Below the pieces are notes generated by a model that worked only from the letters and a program-made list of their open reading frames with translations, was not told the origin of the DNA and ran no database searches. This document shows, one piece after another, positions 37,876 through 50,100 of a DNA stretch of 64,000 nt. Positions within the stretch are counted from its first letter, which is position 1, and the number at the start of each line of letters is the position of its first letter. Source of the stretch: Sarcocystis neurona (Eukaryota > Apicomplexa > Conoidasida > Eucoccidiorida > Sarcocystidae); assembly GCA_000727475.1 (NCBI GenBank), contig KL647307.1, positions 1,965,244-2,029,243 on the forward strand. Reading direction: 5' to 3'. The position numbers and the translations under genes were made by a program.

Positions 37876-39260
37876 GACAACTTTCGGGGTCGTTCATATG
37901 GAAAGAAGTCTGACGAAGGGTTTGTGCTGCGTTTCTGACGTGGACAAAGAGTACCCGTGGATGTCTTCTTCAGTGAAATTGGACTTTACTTATCAGGGGG
38001 GTACACGGGAGACGCAGTTTTATTGAAGCAAGCCGAAGCCGGCAGTCGATTACTTTTTCGAGGAGACACGCTTGGACTATTGCAAGTGGCCAGACTGCGT
38101 TTTGCCAAGGTGGGAACAATATGAGCACCTGTGCCGGTCAGTTGTGTGTATCCGCAGAACAGAAACTTCTTTCATCCTACGTGTGTCTGATGGTGAGAAT
38201 TCGGTATCTCGAAGGCAACACACTCAGGACACACCTTTACTAATCGGGACCATTACGGACGTGTGTTTACCTCAACAGCCCACAAACAGGGCAACTGTTA
38301 TATTCACAGTCAAATACGAGAAGTAGGAGGTAGGCTGTCGGAGAGCTGTGGATCGTTGCGGAGCGGCGGACGCGGTGCTATCAGTTGGACCGCTTATACG
38401 TACAAACAAACAACAATAGCGCCGCACGACAGACCTTCTACCTTGGGTCCTGGTATTCACCGTGAAGTCGGCGAAAACTTTCTTGTCCTGACTCGCTGCA
38501 AGGTGAAAAGGCTTGTGTTGTGCGTCAGATTCACTCGAGCTGACTTCTTTGCAGATATGGACGTCAGGAGAAACGCTGTAAACGCTGTTTCAAAAGTGTG
38601 TACGACACAGGCGTCATCACATGTGGAAAGGGTCATCCGACGTTCACACACGTATATGTATATACACATACAGAGTGGAGAAACTGATGCGCGTGTTTAC
38701 TTGAATTGAAGATGCGATTTTACCCAACTGATCAATGGAACGTCACTTCAGGACAGCCACGGCCTAAACAAAGTCGCCACCGGGACCCCACTGTACTATT
38801 CGGCCTATTCCGCGCCGACAAGCCAAGTTGAATTGGTGTGACCCTATCGCCAGCCAACACGCTTGTGTGACACACTCGTGCATTCGGCCAAGTTGCATGC
38901 ACGTTGCAAGGCTTTCTACCACACCTTGTGTACTTTGTACATTTTCACTCAAAAGAAAGTGGTCGTAACAATCGAGTGTCCTATCGTCCAACAGATATAT
39001 TTATATATTTGCAGGCGTACAAGCACACGTAAAACATTACCATCGGAACGTTCATCCGTGTACGTCGCTCGTTTCTGTTGCGATTCTTGACTGGTTGGTG
39101 AGAACTAGTAACCCGACGTATGTGCTCAATTCACATTCACACCAAAATCACACGTCGCAGTCTTCGGTTTCCAGGACCCGTTGAAAAAGAGCGCAGCACA
39201 CACACGGTGCGTCATACTGTCATTGAACAAATTTCTAGGAGTTTCCCTTCGGTGTCACAG
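37876..39260. other. no gene recognised
   Basis: 3' flank of the giant gene. A short open frame ends at 38326 (TPLLIGTITDV then ATVIFTVKYEK); it faintly recalls an S1-type strand but is too short to call. A short TATATA-rich run is at 38994-39011. Confidence 0.4.
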
Positions 39261-40154
39261 AGAGATGGGAGCTCGCTTTTGAAAAAAAGGAGAGGCGTGA
39301 ATCATTCCATAACGTCGCGTGATGACCTGAAACGTGCGCTGTTGCTACACCCGGCGAACGATACTGTGATTCAGTACCTCGCCTTCATGAAATTCCTGCC
39401 TCCGCGAAAAGTGCCTTGTATACTGGAAGCTGGATGGCGAAGCCCTTCAACAGAACACCGAGTGGCGTTCACCACCTACGTGACTTCCGCTTACATACGG
39501 AGAGTTATAAACCATACTGCCAGTCTCCACGCAGTCAGGATGCGTAGTCATTGCCACTGTCGTCTTCGGCTAGGAGAATCTTCGAGACTCTTCTACGCAG
39601 GCATCGATCACTGTGAATATACACTGCTACCAAGAACGCCTGTCTTCGGTGAGCGTACTCAGACTGCCCTTACTGCACCCTGTGGGCTGACCTGATACAG
39701 CGAACAGAGAGTCGTCTTTTTCAAACCCAGAGAGACTACTGGCAACCCAGAGAGATAGCCATGGTGCCGCCGTTTAGTCGCCGCTTTCGTGGCAAAGTTC
39801 AGTCTCTCCGGTCTTGCCGAGGGAAAATTTAAAAAGGCCCGTAGTCTTCTTGATAAGCGATACACCAACCCAGCTACGAGGGTCGCGAATAAGCTCTCGT
39901 GCAGAATATTTTTTGTTAAAAAAACAGCAATGTCTATACTTGTGGACGGTAGCGACATTATAGCTTCAGTTCAAGACGTCGACTGCAGGCGCCGCTGGAA
40001 AGTCTTTCGTGCACACAAATTCGAACTTTTGAAAAGAAATATTCTACAAGCAGCAAACGGTGGACACCTGCGCCATAGTGCTGACAGAAGAAGTGTGAGG
40101 CACTCAATCAGTCAACGGGCCGATGATTCGGTTCGCTTTCCTAGGACAGAGTAG
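39261..40154 (+). pseudogene. RRP5/PDCD11-like HAT-region exon(s), partial or decayed
   Basis: Exon 39261-39410 (acceptor TCACAG after a pyrimidine tract, phase 0 to 0) encodes KKRRGV...ITSRDDLKRALLLHP then NDTVIQYLAFMKF. This matches the layout of the first HAT repeat of RRP5 (S-x-D-D-F-E-R-A-L-L-x-x-P...W-I-Q-Y-x-A-F), but the usual Trp is missing. About 370 bases later, an open frame has VAKFSLSGLAEGKFKKARSL followed by LDKRYTNPATRV, in the right order for a later HAT repeat. RRP5 is a nucleolar rRNA-processing factor. The intervening repeats and the upstream S1 domains were not found. It is either a diverged gene with unseen exons or a decayed copy. Confidence 0.3.
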
Positions 40155-43100
40155 CAGAATACTACAAGGGCTCCTCATAATCTGTCAGCGTAGTCCTCCA
40201 CTTCCCGCAGTAAAGTCCGCGTGTGAGTCTCGAGATCTTTCTCCAACCAGGTACAACCGACGACTCTCTAGCGCAGCAGAACACAGTCGCAACGTAAGAC
40301 GGGAAGAAATTGTCCTGTCTGAATTTGTTTGAGACGGACAGCACGGAGGATCGTAATGCTCGTGGGATTAAAACTGTGTAGTGGAAGTAGATGATTACAC
40401 CACAAAAAAAATGGAAAATGAAACTCGAAAAGATGCTCCAATTGTGTACTTCCTCGTGGCACAGAGCTTCCGAGATAGTAGCTACTCTAAAAGCAGTACT
40501 GTGTTTTCTACGCCTCCATAGCTACTGACTGCCTGTGCACGGGCTAATTTCAAATTGAGCTTTGCTCTTATTTACTTTTTTCTTCTCCTGTCTACCCTAG
40601 GAGCTTTACGTGTGCGCTACATGACGAAGTTGTTCAAATTAGTTCTTACTACTCTTGCGTGAAAAACTTACGCACGTAACTCGGTCCTCGCCCATGTACG
40701 CAGAGCGCTTGAGGCACAGGCGCACCTTCAGTTCCTTTGAAGCAAGCGGCGGAGCACATACAAACATATGAGAGCACAGGGGTATTCTAAGAACACCTCC
40801 AGCAGTCGGGGACACATATACGGAATCAACTCGAAGGCGTACAACGGTCGTCAACTCAAATATACTGCAGCGTCTGTCATAGAACTGTTGTACATACAGC
40901 TTCCCCAAGTGTGCACGTATAAGGACTCTGCGCCTGCGGTCCTTCACACATGCTGATGTCCGCAAGGGTCGCCTGTTCAGACCCGCACCGGTAATTGTAG
41001 AGATGTGCCCAGAGGTGCAAACATATACTAACACTGACTTAAGTACTTCGCTGCCTTACACACACCTAAATACTTTACAGGCGTTTTCTACAGAGACCTA
41101 ATGTTGCCGCCTCCGCACTTATCGGGGGCACTCTTGCTGAGAGCACATCCGGCATACACGGCAGTCAACAGCAGAAAGGGAACGACGTCCCCATCTCAGC
41201 GGACGCACAACGCAGGAGAATCTTTCCGCAGGCAGCCCTTTTCTGACTTATGCATTGCAGACTGTTACGAATACATGCGTAAGTATGGTAATGTATGTAA
41301 GAATAGTACCCCTGTTTGGTAAGCTCCGTACTGGTCTCTCTATTCAGTGCAAATGCTTCCGGGGGTTAGGAGGTGCAAGACCCGCCGCTTAGACAGCTTC
41401 GATCCCCTTGCAGACAACCCGCGATCGAATTAACAACCCCGCTGCCCCACTCTACGTTTCCAGAAGACAGGCACTTGATTCACTCATGCTACAACAACGG
41501 GGCATTCATTTTCACATGCATATGCGCATTTAACATTAGAGTGTATACACGTGCAGACATACGAGACAAGAGGACAAACGTCTGTCTACGTGTATCCGAA
41601 TGAGGCGCCCGTGTACATGAAAAAGTAACTGCGATCCTCTGGTAGCCGCTGCTGTTCGAAGACAAAAATAACCAAACGTCCTTACGACAGGCTACTGTTC
41701 CACCTTCTCTTCGTCTATGCGCCACTGGTGTTTCTACGTGCAGGTGTACAGCTGCGGCGTACAAAGCGACGTTTGAAGTGTATGTCGGTAAGCCTAGTTG
41801 TAAGTCCGCTCAACAGAATACCAAATGTGTAGCAAAATTTACCCTGTACAGAAGGAGGTCGAAGAAATCAGACAGCACCCGTCCAAAAGTATCGGTACCT
41901 CCGGCCTCAAGCATCTGCGCAGACTGCGCTGTTACTTGGAGCGGCTCGACCAGTTGCTGCACAGGTGACAACCAGAAAGTAATTGACTCTTAACTGATTC
42001 CGCAGCTATTCGTTCCCCGCTGCATATTCCGCGGACCTCTTATCTACTAATGAAAGCATGCTCATACGTGTAATACAGCTAGATCATAAGTGAAACGCAC
42101 ACACGGGGAGCGTCTGTTTATGCACGGGCGTAGGCGCACAGGATAATTCGAGACGTGCGATCGCTGCCGCGTGCGTGAAGGTTTCAAATACTGAAATCGT
42201 TCGCGTACCGCAGCCTGGTGGCGAAGAAACGTGCATTTTTGATGTGTTTTGACAAGAAGCCAATTCTGTTTCCTCGTAGGTAACAAACCACATTTACCGC
42301 GAGTTAAAGAAGCACATGAAACTTCTTGCGTTGCTGTCGCAGCAAATCGTGTGAGCCCGGACTTCCACAAAAAAACATTTTACAGTCTCCCACTACGGTG
42401 ATGCGAGACCAGATCCCCTTGACTAAAGGTATTGTGGCACAATGTCGTCCTGTCTGAGAGGTAGAGGAAAACAGGCGCACTAACAGGTAGAGCAGCACAC
42501 CGTGTCTAGCTTATATTTCTTCTGGTGAGTACAGCAGTGGTGTGCACGAACTGAAAATACTGCAGGTGTAAACGTCCGCTTCTGTACTGCGTCCTGAGAA
42601 TGTCACTACGCCACAACAGAAGAAATCTTCCTGACTGTACGCATACATATACATACATATACATATGTGTACATCCACGTGCCGATAGCTTGGCGGTGCA
42701 CGCGAAAATGCCCTTAATAAAGTCTCTTTGCAAACATGTCAAGTATTTGACTGCGGTGTCGAGCGAGATGGCCTACACCAGGGAGGGCAATGGTACAGCA
42801 TTTCTCTGACTCCAAAAGGAAGGACTGCAAGCATGTGTTCGTCCACACATGCTTGCGTGCTTGTGCATACGTCCACGTCACTGAGGTTGCCGCCACGGCT
42901 GCCGTGGGTGTACGTGTTCACATACCCATTAACGTGAGAGAAGGGGAAGCTCCAGCCGAGTACACGAGATTTGAAGTTTATCAGCTCAATCTGCGTGTCG
43001 CGCGTAGCCGTGAAACTGCGCCTTGAGACCCAACTCGTGTGCTGCGGTGACGCAGATGGGAGTCGTCGAGTGGTTCACGCAGATAACAAAGGGAGGTGGA

Positions 43101-43769
43101 CCCCCTGAAAAGAGCTCTGTATATGAGAGTGTTCTGCACTTATTTTTGTGTGCGGCCTGTATGTGTGAATACGTAGATGTGCATTCTGAAGCCGCCGTCT
43201 CTTGCACGTAGTGCGAGGCATTAGTCGTCCGCACAGAAAAGCTGCCGGCAAAGGCTGCTTCCTGAGAGGGAGAGAGACTCAGGGGGAGAGAGAGACACAC
43301 ACATACGCATGTATCTGCCTACGTACGGACGTCCCTACGTGTGTGGGTACGATGTGCGGCGGCCTCGTTCACGCCGAGAGGGAGGGGACGGGAGAGACGA
43401 AGCCTGCGTTCGAGCAGAGCCGCGGACGGCGAGTGAAGGTGGATTGTTCGCGTCTGCGTCGACGGGCAGTTCTCCTCTTTTTTACCAGGGCAGCTTCGCC
43501 AAGGTGGACGGCTGAAGAAGGCGTGAACGAGCAACGTCCTTCTTAGTAGGAGACGGTGGAGGGACTCAAAAAATGCAGCCGTTGCCACTACTTGCGGCTT
43601 CACCTACTGTCGCTCGACGCGGCGTGAGGCACACGTCCATAACACGTACGCATATATATACGTAGAAGCAGGCTGATATACGGTGACCTAAGACGTGTAG
43701 ACATGTCTATGGTGCAAAGCAATAGATATATCCCGGCAGAGCCCACCACGAGGGGGTACTTAATCCTAC
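40155..43769. other. no gene assembled; expected location of RPA1 3' end
   Basis: The RPA1 gene on the minus strand should end here, because its last visible exon (43770-43842) stops before the C-terminal helix bundle. Candidates are a minus-strand stretch starting 43261 (EAAFAGSFSVRTT, after an excellent CT-rich acceptor) and an exon-like piece ending 42986 (ELGLKAQFHGYARHAD and stop). Their phases could not be reconciled, so neither is included. Short TATA/CATA microsatellites begin to appear from about 42.64 kb. Confidence 0.4.
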
Positions 43770-44131
43770 CTGAGCGTGTTCGTCCAACGCGACGGAGTTC
43801 ATGCTGCCGGTGGGGTCTGCAAAAGTGAGGGAGAGAGCCCACCTGGCGACGTGCAGGACACACACATGGAAGGAAATCAGACACAGAGATTTTTTTGCTG
43901 GTGTGTTCGCCGAGACACTTTGACCTTTCTTCGATTCCACAGGAAATACCGTAGCGCAACTGCAAGTGCGGGAGCTGGGCACATCACCGCGCGGGAGTGT
44001 TTCATGCCTCTCCTGCAAACGCCTGCCAACGACCGCGCACGCCCGAGGCGAGCACTACCTCACGACGCCTGCTGCGACAGTCTCGACGACAAGCCAAGTA
44101 GCAGCAGTGGCACACCCAACCCCTTGTGCTC

Positions 44132-44172
<41 letters not shown>

Positions 44173-47100
44173 TCTTCCTCTCCTCACACACATTTGACAG
44201 GTATGTCTAGATATCGCTCGCTCTCCCTATAAATAAACAGACACATATATATATGTATATACATTTCTCTCTCTCTCCCGTTCCATATACAGATACCTCT
44301 CTCTCTCTTCCTCTCTTTATACAAATATATATAGATGAATACCTCTCTCTCTCTTCGCTGTTTACGACTCCGTCTCTCTCTCGGCGAGTACAGAGACATG
44401 CACACATGTGGGTGGCAGTCGTACGCAGCGCCGCTGTGGCACACTGAAGCCGCCCGCACTGCTGCAGCTCCTCCGTCGCTTCTCAAGACGGAGGTGGCTG
44501 CAACAAGCACAACAGGTGCACTTGAACACCCCTGCTCATCTCACCCCTTCTGGTATTCTCTCTTTCCAGGTATGAGGACCTTACCGCGGCTTGCCCTCGT
44601 AAATATCTACACTTATCGCACGCTGAGGCAAGAGAGCCGCCCGCAGGCCCTGGGGACGTGCCAGGACGTAGTGTGTCTGCTACCTCACTGTCTTCATACG
44701 CGCCTGCTGTAGATGGAGGAAGAACGAGTACACTACCTCACCTACGGCCGACAAGGCAAATGGCTAACACTCAGACCTAAACAAGCAGGGCAGACATCTT
44801 AAACGGCAGACAAAGCATCAGAGACAACGACCGAAGACCACCTGCTTCTCCACTGTCTCATCACCGAACGCGCCGTCCCGCGTCTCCCCCTCGGCACCAC
44901 TTCCTTACGAAGCGAAGAGGAGCGTAGCCGGGAGCTCCGACACGTTGACGAAGAACCTGCAGGTGCTTCTTCCATGTGCATATCTACGTTGGTGGATTCA
45001 CCATGCGCGGTGCAAGCAGGAGGAAAACACACAAAGGCACGCTGCTGCAGTAAAAAGTCAGACGCTCCGGAGAGCGCGGCATAAAACAAACCTTGGTAGC
45101 GGTGGGTAGGACAGAGTGACCGTACACGCATGAAGGCATCTGCTTTTTCATCTGTCTAAAAGGTGCACACACGCGTTCCTGCAGAAGCGTCTACCACTAC
45201 TACTACTGCTACTATTAGGACTGTTACTATTAGTACTGCTGCAATTACTACTGCTCCTGCTAGTGGTATAACTATCACCAACAAGCCCGCGCGCGATCGC
45301 GAGACAGTCAGGCGGCGGCAACAGCGTCTTTATTCCTACATGCATCCGCACATACATACCTGTCCCACACACATTGCTGTCTCTCTCTGGCTTTCGTCTT
45401 CACATATCTAAGCGGACTCGTACACACATATTTGTATGTGTAGCTCTCCCTCTACGCGTGTATACACACGTGGACAGGCGTAAACCTACACATACATCCG
45501 TCGCTCTACCTGAGAGATATAGACAGCCCCTCCCCTCGTCCCCTACAAGTGAGCACACACACATATGTATATATCTGTGCACCTCATTTCTTTCCTACTT
45601 TTTCTTGAGTTTGACTATGTGGACAGAGAGCGACACATACTGAGGCAAGGGGTCGACGGCCTTGGAGCAGCGAAGACAGCGATAGTAAGAGGGGGCAGCA
45701 GCCGCTGAAGGTTTCTCCGGGGGACGACTAAAATCTCTTCGAACTTTCCGCCGGCAGTCGGGGCAGGCGCTGCAGATGTTACAGGATGGAAAATAAAAAG
45801 TGCCAAAAGGTGGAGTTCCCACACGTCTGAGACGCACAGCAACACTGTTCACTACCACCCGCCTCCAAACGAACGAACGCAGCCAGGGGAGGCCAAGGCG
45901 GCGCTGCTGAGACGCACAAAAGCAGCGCTATTCACTAGCCTGCTACAAAGAAAGGGAGACACCCACGAGGCTGAAGCGACAGAAACACTTCTCCCACGAA
46001 AGTGGAAATAGTAGAAAGCAAAAAAAAGCCTTTCTCGGACAAGAAGACACGGCTAGTACCCGACGTCCGCACACATTCTTCTGCCAAGCAGCAGAGTCTT
46101 GGGGTGCGACCGCCTTGCTGCGAGTCTCACGAAAAAGCGCCCGTCTACTGCCCGCCATGCCACTCCAAGCTGCAGCAAAAAAGCGCCTGACTGCCTGCCT
46201 GGCTCTCTCTCTCTGTCTATTTCTCCCCCAAAAGACCAGAAGCTGCCGGATCTCCCTCCTTTTTTTACAGAAGAATGCACACAGCGTCGAACAGGCGTCG
46301 TTATCCTCCGGTGCCAAGCACCCACTTGCGCGTCGCGGCGTCTTAACGACGCGAGTGCAGACAGCGCCACACATGCGTCTCTGTTTCCGTTTCCACACAA
46401 GAATAAAAGCAGCATCTAACAGGTTTCAACAAAACAGCAACCGTCGGCGGCATCTCACCTACACCGTCGATTCTACAACTAGTCTCTCACTCACAAAACA
46501 GTGTTTCTACCACACGCAGCACCAAAAACTTCAGAGAGAGACGAACAGAAATATATATATACATGTACACATATATATATGTATATATAGAAAGAAGGAG
46601 ATAGAGGGGAAGAGAGTCCACCTGTTGAGGTTTTGCTCCTCGTAAAACTCCACACGTGGGCACTGGCACTTGTCCGGTTGTACGCTTCTGGTTGTACACA
46701 CTCACAGATATGTGCATACCATATGCACACACCTATACGCACACACATATATACATATATACGTGTATATATATGGACATCTACTTGCTATACGCACATA
46801 TACGTATCTGACAAGTACGTATATGTATATGTATGGATTACATAAAGCTGTGCTTTATTTATATATTCACGTAGTTGCTTGGCAGCGGGGGCGAGTTGTG
46901 TGCAGGGAGGCTCGTTCGCCGAAGTTAGACAGTTGAATATTTCAATGTATCTCCGTCAACAACTTCTACAGATTCTTTCTACATAAAAGCCATAAGTCCA
47001 AGTAGTAGATAAGGCTCCCTAAGAGCTATTCATGAATGCCCAGTATCTCACTACAGTTCTTTGCTTTTCTCCTTGTTCCGCACCATCAAAGCCGGAGCAG

Positions 47101-50100
47101 CGTTTTGCTGTGTGGCTCTAACTCTGCGTCTTCTACTGCAAAGGAATACATCTGTGACCAGCAGAACTTCTCCGCTGAGTCCAGCAGGCAAAGAAAAAGA
47201 AGTTGAGGCAACAGCTGCAGCAGAACTGAGAGTACTGTACAGGGACCGGGAGGACGCTGGCCCTCGTCGACTGCTGCCTTCGTCTATGAATCGCAGTCGT
47301 CAGACGGCGCCTAGCAGCAGCGCTACGCTGCGCATTGCGTGCGCGGCAACAGGGCGTGCAGGTGGCCGGCTCGTTGCCGCACAGACACCTGTGCCAGTAA
47401 GAGGAGTGATATTCGTAGCAGTAAGAAGTGTGTGACGCGAAGGAGTCGTCCTTGCTCTGCTCTCGTGGCAGCAACAGCAGCAGTAGCAGAGCAGTATAGC
47501 AGCACCACAAACGTTGCTCAAGCCGAAAAGGCAGTGGGAGAAGAATCGCACCGCTAGCTGCTGCTGCAGTTGCTACGGCTGAAAGTGCTGGGCACACGCA
47601 CACACAGGCCATCGCAGCAGCCGTTCTGCGGCCGGGGGGCGCAGAGACAACTTGGTAGCAGTCCTGCGTTTTTCTTCGTTGCGACGGAGACGAGGCGAGA
47701 CACGTTGCGTCAGCAAGGAGACGACACGAAGCAACGGCAGCAGCAGAGGAACTTTCTTCAGCAGTTGAGTGGGGTGCTGTTGTACCGGTACTCCATATGA
47801 ATAAATATAAATACAGATGTGTTCATATACAAATGGATCGAAATATAGATGGGTACGTATAGATTTATGAGGTGCTGCTGTACAGGTCCTGCATACGAAT
47901 AACTACATACACACAGGTGCGTATATACAAATGGTTTTATCCCTATAAATATAGAAAGAGATATATACGGACGAGTAGATGCATACTGGGGGGGGCTCTT
48001 TCTCTACAGGGAACGCGGACGCATGCATAGACCCCCACACACACACAGCCAGCGACAGAGACAGAGAGACAGACAGCCGGAGAGAGACGGACAGACAGAG
48101 ACACGCAGAGAGTCGAGCAGAAAAAGAAGAGAAGAAAAGTCGGTGCAAATATATATCTGCATGAGTGCGTACACATACACACATTTGCCTCTACACTGCT
48201 GTGCGTCTCTGAACACATATACATATATATATATATACGTAAGACTCCGCTTCGATCCACATCTATGCGAACACGTCTACACACACACACATAGCCATAC
48301 ATACACAAACACACACCCACGTATACATACATACATGTACATATATTGATGCCCACATATGCACACATACACACACATATACAAACGCACACACGTCTAC
48401 ACACATACGTACATTCGGAGACAGAGAGACACGTATACGTGGAAGTGCAAAGGGAAATTCGTACAGCCAGAGAAAGGCGCGTTTCTCTATAGCGGCAATG
48501 ACCACGTGGCAGTTGAAGTAAAGGTTGCCGGCTTCAAGACTTCGCGTCGCCGCCGCAACGGTCGCCAGAGGCTGCGTGCGCAGCAAAAAAGACGCAGGCA
48601 CATCACACATACACACAGAGATGGGCACGAAGGGGCGGTCACAATAGAGGCGTAGGAGGAGGTGCGCCTATATAGGCGTACAGGTCTATTCTGCTGTGTA
48701 TTCATGTGAATATATTCATTTACATACACATAACAGAAGAGAGACGGAGACACGTAACCTCGTACAAGTACACACGTGAACATAACTGGTGGAATAGTAA
48801 TGTCTCTCTCTCCCTACATATATATACATACGTATATACGAATGCAAACACATAAAGCAGCTAATATGTACATAGAGAAATACACACATATGCATATATA
48901 CATACGAATAGAAGATAGAGACGAGTACGTATTCATATATGTATATGATTAGGGGTGTGTAAAGTATATGCCTCTATATACACACGAAAATGAGAGGAAG
49001 TATACTTAAGCTCAGACGTATATATGCGTATATATGTACGTGCAGATATATAAAGTTGTACACACATATATACATGTATAGAGACCTACAAATATGTATA
49101 TACATGCACACATATGTAATCACGGGTGTAGAAACACACACGTATATATATGTATATGCGAACGTGAGACATACATACGAACGCAGACACATAAGGCTGT
49201 ACACATACATATATATATATGTACATATGAACAGGGATACACAAGTGTGTGTTTTTGTGTATGTGTATGTGTGTGTGTCTCTGTTCGTCTCTTTCTATCT
49301 ATATATATACACGTATGGATATATGCGTATGTACGCAGGTACTGCGAAGAGACGTGTACAGAAATGTCGTCATTTATCGTAAGTGAATATGAATGGAGCT
49401 GCTGCGAGAACGTCGTGGAGTTCGCTCTGTGCGCAGCAAAATGGAGGAGATTTTGTGCGCACTTTCCCTTCTTCTCTCCTCACTGCCGCGAAGTCCCTGA
49501 AGAGGACTTCATACGCACTTCTTCTTTTTACGGCCGCAATGCTGGAGGAAATGTGGCACGGCCTTTTCCCTGCCTTTTCGTGCTTCTCTGCCAGGGAATG
49601 CCCCAAGAAGCGTGCAAGAGCGCTCCACCACGGACGCACATACATGGACAGCTACACTGGCCTACGTTTACTTCTATACGCAAGTATACGTCCGCAGATA
49701 TACTCACACAAATATACACATTGACGTGCACCCGCCTAACCCTACGAAAAAATATCAACAAACATATACAAACACATACGTAGAGAAATAGATATATAGA
49801 GATGTATATATGTGAGGACATGCGTACGCAGGCATATATACGCTAACATTCATACATATACATATATATGTATATACACAGAGAGAGAGAGAGACAAACA
49901 CACAGAGATACACATACAGACATACATACGCAGGCATATACATGCAGATATATACTTACATATCTACGCACACGCATATACATATATAGTACATGCAAGT
50001 ATACATTCAGACATATTGTCTATGGAAGTACGTAGCGACCCGGAGGGGATTCTTGATGGAAAGAGAAATATGCCCGAACCAGAAAAAGCATGAGATATAA

